Below, piece by piece: positions 60,165-64,000 of a DNA stretch of 64,000 nucleotides. A program made the position numbers and the translations under genes. This stretch comes from Rariglobus sp041662485 (lineage in GTDB: Bacteria; Verrucomicrobiota; Verrucomicrobiia; Opitutales; Opitutaceae). Location of the stretch: positions 1 to 64,000 of the forward strand of contig JBAZSJ010000003.1 of the NCBI GenBank assembly GCA_041662485.1. Reading direction: 5' to 3'. The number at the start of each line of letters is the position of its first letter. Within the stretch, counting starts at the first letter, position 1. Below the pieces are notes generated by a model that saw nothing but the letters and a program-made list of their open reading frames with translations, did no database searches and had not been told where the DNA came from.

Positions 60165-61526
60165 TCAAACTGTGGCGAATCCCATTCGTGCTAGTTGGCT
60201 GGGGCGAAACGCAGTTGCCGCAGGCATAAAATCCGATTGCTGGGGATTGCGCGCATCAAAAGTAACTGCATCGAATCGTGGTCCCTTATTAAATGTGCGT
60301 AGCAATTCAGCTACGACAAGTGCTGATGCCATGGCCCCTACAAAGCTGGTCGACACTGATTTCCCGGCGACGTCTATCTGAAGTGCGCCACAGGCCTGAT
60401 CCTCGCCTCCAAAGAGTCTCACGAGGCTTTCATCAACAGGTCTACTGGTATCCACTGTGGCCCCCCATAGCTTTTCTGCTGTGTGCCGAGTGCTTGGAAA
60501 TACATTAATGTCGATCTGGTCAAAATCTGCCAACGATCCTCCTAGCCCGCATTCGATCACTAGATCGAAGTTTGCTTTTTCAAGGAAGCGGCGCGGTGCC
60601 GCACGGTCAAAACCACAAAAAGCAATTCGTGGCTCGTCTTCCTCGCAGCGGACCTCGGCTCCAAACTTACGCTCTGTCAGTTTGGTTTTAAAGTTAAGCT
60701 TTTCCAGCCATTCGGCACAGTGTCGGGTTTTCATGCGGCCAATGGATCTCGCATCACATAGCAATCCAGAGCCCTTATTGGATTCGTCGATGGAATCAAA
60801 ATCTTGTAGCAAGAACTCCACGTCACGCGGCTCCGGAAATGGCAGCAGTGCCAAGCTCCAAATAAAAGCCTGTCCGAGATGGCCTAAACCAAGGAGCCAG
60901 AATCGAGTAGGCAGGGCTTTCAGTTTTTGCTCGATGGGAATGCGCCAGTCTTCTTTTGGGTTCCAAAGAGAAAGTCCCAAAGGTGCATCTAGTGAGAGCG
61001 CAGGAAGCGAGGTAGCTCGCACAAAACAGCGATGAACAGCCAAGGCTCCGGCCATAATGCCCCCCAAGGCAAGATCGTCGCCATCGCCGCAAAGGAAATC
61101 GGCCATAGCCCCCACGTCACTGACGCCGGCACGCCAGCCATCAGCGTGCGCACAAACGTCATCGTCTTGCGCCGATGCGTCCGGTGCTCCGATAAAAATC
61201 GAATGAGTAGGCCGTTGAATCGATTTCTCTTCGTAGCCAGTAAGAGCGACCGCGTCTCCGAGCGTTGCCCCCCCCGAAAGGTTTAGTCTGAGCGGGGCCA
61301 TCGTAGGGAATTCAAGTTGCACGCCACCGAGAAACGCCCGCTGGGCGGTGTTGATTGCCGTTAAAAACGCAGCTTGGGAAGCCGCACGGTTGGCAAAGGT
61401 TGCCGGTAGCACGATGCGCAAGCTGATGCTGCGCAAGATAGCTTCCGCAGCATCGTAGGTTATGCGGCGACTTTTAGCCAGGCCGATGGCCAGTCGATTT
61501 GCGCTTTCTGGGGTGATTGGATGCAT
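60165..61526 (-). CDS. E1-like/ThiF-family adenylyltransferase (BilD-like position)
   Basis: 453 residues. An N-terminal ~200-residue domain precedes a Rossmann ThiF/E1 domain: WLLGLGHLGQAF (GxGxxG at 213-219), LLQDFDSIDESNKGSGLL (Asp242, Asp244, Asn250), and IGRMKT (Lys266), with the C-terminal helix SFVGAMASALVVAELLRTF. These residues bind ATP-Mg and adenylate the C-terminal glycine of a ubiquitin-like protein. The usual Arg after Asn is replaced (NKGSG). The catalytic Cys for a thioester is not obvious; candidates lie at ~298-315 and 390. Last gene of the Ubl-E2-JAB-E1 operon, directly abutting the JAB gene. Confidence 0.85.
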   Translation of the reverse strand: MHPITPESANRLAIGLAKSRRITYDAAEAILRSISLRIVLPATFANRAASQAAFLTAINTAQRAFLGGVQLEFPTMAPLRLNLSGGATLGDAVALTGYEEKSIQRPTHSIFIGAPDASAQDDDVCAHADGWRAGVSDVGAMADFLCGDGDDLALGGIMAGALAVHRCFVRATSLPALSLDAPLGLSLWNPKEDWRIPIEQKLKALPTRFWLLGLGHLGQAFIWSLALLPFPEPRDVEFLLQDFDSIDESNKGSGLLCDARSIGRMKTRHCAEWLEKLNFKTKLTERKFGAEVRCEEDEPRIAFCGFDRAAPRRFLEKANFDLVIECGLGGSLADFDQIDINVFPSTRHTAEKLWGATVDTSRPVDESLVRLFGGEDQACGALQIDVAGKSVSTSFVGAMASALVVAELLRTFNKGPRFDAVTFDARNPQQSDFMPAATAFRPSQLARMGFATV

Positions 61527-61994
61527 TTATCGAACGAGACGAATTTTCTTCTTACAGTCATTCCATTCGCCTTCACCTCGATAGGCAAAGGCCCCGACAC
61601 CTTTTAAGTTGGTGCGGGTCCGCTGAGCAAAATACGGAACGATCAAGCCAATGTGGCCTACGCGAGCCATCATGGGATGCTCCTGATCGGCAAAGCTCTG
61701 TTCGGTCCACCTCCCGGGATGAGTATGGACATCGGCGATTGCCCGGAGACCGGTTGTCTGACAAATTTGGGATAGCCCGACATACCCAGCACTGTCGAAC
61801 CGGATGAAACCTTCATCGAGGCATCCTGGGCATAGATCGTCGTAATAGACGGCCCGGCAGACATGCTTGGTATCGGGTAAAGCGAGGAGAAACGCTCCGC
61901 TCTCACGCTCACCGTTACCGCGGCGATCAAGTTCGGCGGTCAAGAGGCGCCAAAACAGCAAGTCGATTGTCAGCTCAGACGCCGGTGTATTCAT
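61527..61994 (-). CDS. JAB/JAMM-family deubiquitinase-like peptidase (BilC-like position)
   Basis: 155 residues. JAMM zinc site: Glu in ERESGAFLL (~31), DVHTHPG (His90, His92), then SFADQEH (Ser100, Asp103), the E...HxH-x7-S-x2-D pattern. The domain ends with GHIGLIVPYFAQR. Such proteases trim or remove ubiquitin-like proteins. The start overlaps the E2-like stop by 20 bases. All metal ligands appear intact, so the enzyme should be active. Confidence 0.9.
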   Translation of the reverse strand: MNTPASELTIDLLFWRLLTAELDRRGNGERESGAFLLALPDTKHVCRAVYYDDLCPGCLDEGFIRFDSAGYVGLSQICQTTGLRAIADVHTHPGRWTEQSFADQEHPMMARVGHIGLIVPYFAQRTRTNLKGVGAFAYRGEGEWNDCKKKIRLVR

Positions 61995-62463
61995 CTGACC
62001 ACAATAATTCGTATGTCATGCGGAGATAGTGAACGATCGTGTGAGTGCGTTTCCATGCGACACCGGGGTGTTTGGCTACCCAGTCGTGATGGCTTTCAAG
62101 CGCTACGCGATCCCATGGGACATAAAGTGCGACGGCGTTATTCCAATTGGTGCGAAACGCCATTGCTACGTCAGCCTTGCCTTTAGGCCACTTTGCCAGA
62201 TCCAAACGTTGGTTATGCTCTAAGTCCCAAACCATTGCGGTGGGTGCCTTTTCCGGATAATTGCCAAGCTTGAAGCGCAAATGGAATCGATCCGGACTAT
62301 TGGGGCGGGGAGGGGCAGAAACCCACAAGATAGCCTCGGGCCATGCAACGGCATCATTCTGGACGATACCCCACCATCCGCGATCCAGCCCTTGCTGGAA
62401 CGCGGGCGATGCTAGGTGCTCCAAGAAGCATTCCTGATCGAGGGTTATCCCTGGATGCGACAT
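61975..62463 (-). CDS. E2/UBC-like protein without a catalytic cysteine
   Basis: 162 residues. The E2 fold is suggested by RFHLRFKLGNYPEKAPTAMV (~59-78, the F.L.F...YP..PP.v strand-turn) and by the helical C-terminus (HTIVHYLRMTYELLW). The equivalent of the active-site strand reads FRTNWNNAVALYVPWDRVAL with no cysteine; the only Cys in the protein is residue 12, near the N-terminus. A thioester on the usual position is therefore impossible. It may be a scaffold E2 variant (RWD/UEV-like) or use another residue. It overlaps both neighbours (19 and 20 bases), so it is tightly coupled. Confidence 0.7.
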   Translation of the reverse strand: MSHPGITLDQECFLEHLASPAFQQGLDRGWWGIVQNDAVAWPEAILWVSAPPRPNSPDRFHLRFKLGNYPEKAPTAMVWDLEHNQRLDLAKWPKGKADVAMAFRTNWNNAVALYVPWDRVALESHHDWVAKHPGVAWKRTHTIVHYLRMTYELLWSDEYTGV

Positions 62464-62936
62464 GCTGGGGCGAAGTAGAGGGTTAAAGAACAGTCGTGGC
62501 CCTTAACGTAGGCCCCCACATGAGCGGCATGAGGCAGGGGTTCGCCATCGGCCGTCATCCGAAGCGTATACTTGGCCGACTTATCCACCGGGAAGTTCGC
62601 TTTGGCCCAGTTGAGAAGTTTTCCAATGGTCGCGGCTGGACGGAAAGAATGTTCCCGTTTTTCATCCACATGGATGAACGTTACCTTGATGTGTCGGCAA
62701 CGATGCGCATGGATCCGTTTCCCATGGTGGGCATGGGTCAGTATGTGATCACGAGGTAGTTCTTCGTCGGAATCTTCCTCAAAAAGGAAAATTTCTTCAG
62801 CCTTCACTTCACCCAGTCGCCCAGTGGAGACGATGAGAAGAATGATGGCTTCAACAGTTTTGGGTTCGGTGAGATCGAGCGGGTGGGTCTCTTCGAGACC
62901 TCCGAGGTGAATATCCAAGCGTTTGAATGAGTTCAT
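62445..62936 (-). CDS. Ubiquitin-like protein, two beta-grasp-like halves, C-terminal glycine
   Basis: 163 residues. The second half (~83-163) reads like a beta-grasp domain: IKVTFIHVDEKREHSF, ATIGKLLNWAKANFP, KYTLRMTADGEPLP and LTLYFAPACRIQG. The first half (RLDIHLGGLEETHPLDL, TVEAIILLIVSTGRLG, EIFLFEEDSDEELP, HGKRIHAHRC) may be another divergent copy. It ends in Gly with no trailing residues, as needed for direct activation by an E1-like enzyme. First gene of the four-gene operon (order as in bilABCD: Ubl, E2, JAB, E1). Confidence 0.7.
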   Translation of the reverse strand: MNSFKRLDIHLGGLEETHPLDLTEPKTVEAIILLIVSTGRLGEVKAEEIFLFEEDSDEELPRDHILTHAHHGKRIHAHRCRHIKVTFIHVDEKREHSFRPAATIGKLLNWAKANFPVDKSAKYTLRMTADGEPLPHAAHVGAYVKGHDCSLTLYFAPACRIQG

Positions 62937-62970
62937 ATAATGAGAGAAGATTTAATCAACTGTATGTAAT

Positions 62971-62990
62971 GTAAGCTACCGTATGCTTAC
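62971..62990. promoter_or_regulatory. Xre operator 1 (before the ubiquitin-like operon)
   Basis: GTAAGCTACCGTATGCTTAC has 6-bp perfect inverted arms (GTAAGC/GCTTAC). It lies 35 bases before the Ubl start. Read in reverse complement it matches operator 2 at 16 of 20 positions, which strongly suggests one regulator binds both. Confidence 0.75.
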
Positions 62991-63045
62991 AATCAACAAA
63001 AATCTGCGTTCATTTTTTATCAGACTGAATTAAAGGGGGTTGTGA

Positions 63046-63405
63046 TTATTTTTGACCGTAAAGCTCTTTGAGTTTGGCGGCTATTTCTTGAGAAGAGAGC
63101 TTTCCGGCGTTCACTTGGCTAACGACGGACTTGAATATCATGCCAAGCTGGGGGCTGCTATCGACCAGTCGCTTGATATCGCTCATTGCGGTCCTGGTGT
63201 CTAAATCTCGGAGCTCTTCAGGCTGAACCCCTAGTTTTACGGCTAGTTTGGCCAAAATTTCCTCGGATGGGAAACGACGTCCTAGTTCAACATCTGACAG
63301 AAATGGCGCCGATATGCTCAAGTCACGTGCGAGTTCTCGCAGGGAGATGTGCGCTTTTTCTCTAAGATCGCGAATTTTTCGGCCAAGGGTAATGGTATCG
63401 GTCAT
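63046..63405 (-). CDS. Xre-family regulator of the ubiquitin-like operon
   Basis: 119 residues. N-terminal HTH_3: RKIRDLREKAHISLRELARD then LSISAPFLSDVELGRRFPSE and EILAKLAVKLGVQPEEL (~10-65). The C-terminal part (DIKRLVDSSPQLGMIFKSVV, SQEIAAKLKELYGQK) is helical and may sense a signal or dimerise. The gene is transcribed toward the Ubl operon with a 109-base gap that contains operator 1; operator 2 is directly at its own start. It most likely represses both. Associated Xre regulators are common in defence islands. Confidence 0.88.
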   Translation of the reverse strand: MTDTITLGRKIRDLREKAHISLRELARDLSISAPFLSDVELGRRFPSEEILAKLAVKLGVQPEELRDLDTRTAMSDIKRLVDSSPQLGMIFKSVVSQVNAGKLSSQEIAAKLKELYGQK

Positions 63406-63408
63406 GCT

Positions 63409-63428
63409 GTTAGCTTATGGTAGCTGAC
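63409..63428. promoter_or_regulatory. Xre operator 2 (autoregulatory site)
   Basis: GTTAGCTTATGGTAGCTGAC lies four bases upstream of the Xre start codon. It shares the pattern GTnAGCnTAnGGTAGCTnAC with operator 1 (in reverse complement). Binding here would block transcription or translation initiation of the regulator. Confidence 0.75.
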
Positions 63429-63595
63429 GGCCCGATGTCAAAGAAATCAATCAAGTGTTAACTGCCGATGAAAATTTTTGCTTGTTCAACAGAAAGTGAA
63501 CTTAGGCTTGCTCTCAGTGTGCCGATGAGCGTTTAATCAACAGTGCAAAGTTTTGCTTGACAAAAAAGATTTTGCCTATCTCTGCGCACCCTCAC

Positions 63596-63796
63596 ATGGA
63601 AAAACAAGACACAGCACCAATCTACGCGAGCCCCAAGGAAGTTGCGGGGAATATCGCTGCGGTTTATGGAGAGCGTCCATCTTCCTTTTCTGTTTCCATG
63701 GTCGGATCCGTTGGATCCCAGTCCGTGGAAGGATTCGTTTCCCAGATAATGACTGCACTCGGGAACACCCATAAAGTCGTATTGAACTTGGATTGA
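63596..63796 (+). CDS. Hypothetical small protein
   Basis: 66 residues from the ATG at 63596 (MEKQDTAPIYASPKEVAGNI). No recognised domain; the end is VVLNLD. The upstream region contains TTGACA (63557-63562) and repeated TTTTGCTTG and GCCGATGA motifs that may be promoter or operator elements. It is divergent from the Xre/ubiquitin-like operon and starts 31 bases before the partial gene that follows. Confidence 0.45.
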   Translation: MEKQDTAPIYASPKEVAGNIAAVYGERPSSFSVSMVGSVGSQSVEGFVSQIMTALGNTHKVVLNLD

Positions 63797-63826
63797 CCGA
63801 GTGGCTTGCCGCGGCAATCTCGGACC

Positions 63827-64000
63827 ATGTCGAGATTGTCGCATGCTTCAAAAATTGACGTCGTAAAAATTGAACGTCCGTTTTCGAACTTCAAGTTCGC
63901 TGAGGGCAGATTTGGTGGCGGCTATCCCATCCGGCGTCTTTTTTCACAGGCGCGGTGCCGTGATTGCAAAACGCTCGTCATCGAAGACGTTCCTGCTGCG
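63827..64000 (+). CDS. Hypothetical protein, 3' partial
   Basis: 58 codons open to the window end from the ATG at 63827: basic N-terminus, FKFAEGRFGGGYPIRRLFSQ, ARCRDCKTLVIEDVPAA. The CRDC pair could be a metal-binding or disulfide motif. Too short to identify. It is in the same direction as, and close after, the small gene at 63596, so they may form an operon. Confidence 0.4.
   Translation, partial: MSRLSHASKIDVVKIERPFSNFKFAEGRFGGGYPIRRLFSQARCRDCKTLVIEDVPAA

Noticed and set aside
1..64000. CRISPR array or Cas genes (to make this a CRISPR-associated transposon)
   Set aside because: No regularly spaced repeats and no Cas-like protein were seen; the TniQ is long and TnsD-like.
1..64000. tRNA or rRNA genes as integration site
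   Set aside because: No cloverleaf or rRNA sequence was recognised by eye; a covariance search would be needed to exclude a tRNA fully.

Overview
The window is almost entirely an accessory region. Only the first ~170 bases look like ordinary chromosome: the last 56 codons of a sialate O-acetylesterase-type SGNH hydrolase. The high G+C content, that flanking gene type and the many Gram-negative efflux systems suggest a Verrucomicrobiota/Opitutaceae-like bacterium. This is an inference, because there is no rRNA, tRNA or housekeeping marker here.

Layout. (1) 0.2-0.8 kb: gene remnant, a short tandem repeat and hairpins. (2) 0.8-3.5 kb: an unfamiliar four-gene module made of an unknown-domain protein, a Cys-X5-Arg tyrosine/dual-specificity phosphatase, a Xre/MbcA/ParS-like antitoxin without a toxin, and an AAA/STAND-like protein whose P-loop is degraded. 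(3) 3.6-11.8 kb: a complete Wadjet (JetABCD, DUF2397/DUF2398/SMC/TOPRIM) anti-plasmid operon. (4) 11.9-15.4 kb: an NdpA-like nucleoid protein paired with a two-TM membrane protein, then a SLOG-like/TM protein cut off at its 3' end. (5) 15.4-51.4 kb: a ~36 kb metal-homeostasis island. It holds a Cu+ P-type ATPase, CusCBA-type efflux, FeoAB and FTR1 iron uptake, two near-identical CsoR-family repressors, a NicO/RcnA-like exporter, a Zn/Cd P-type ATPase, UppP, a CzcCBA system, and a second RND system in the classic cnrYXHCBA gene order with its own anti-sigma, sensor and ECF sigma factor. (6) 51.4-58.5 kb: a Tn7-like transposition operon (TnsA-TnsB fusion, TnsC-like protein with no recognisable Walker A, TniQ/TnsD). 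The same operon continues into a second, inverted copy of the phosphatase module, whose ATPase gene is truncated exactly where the metal island ends. (7) 58.6-60.1 kb: small unknown genes and a Xre regulator with paired operators. (8) 60.2-63.4 kb: a four-gene ubiquitin-like operon (Ubl, E2-like without a cysteine, JAB protease, E1/ThiF-like) preceded by a Xre regulator with two matching 20-bp operators. (9) 63.6-64.0 kb: a small gene and the 5' end of another.

Reading: a Tn7-like element (transposition genes at the right, paired phosphatase modules at both inner ends) seems to have carried defence cargo, and a metal-resistance island was later inserted into it. I could not identify the transposon's terminal repeats with confidence. 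The most novel parts are the duplicated phosphatase/antitoxin/degenerate-ATPase module fused to the tns operon, the TnsC-like protein without a Walker motif, and the bil-like operon with a cysteine-less E2.
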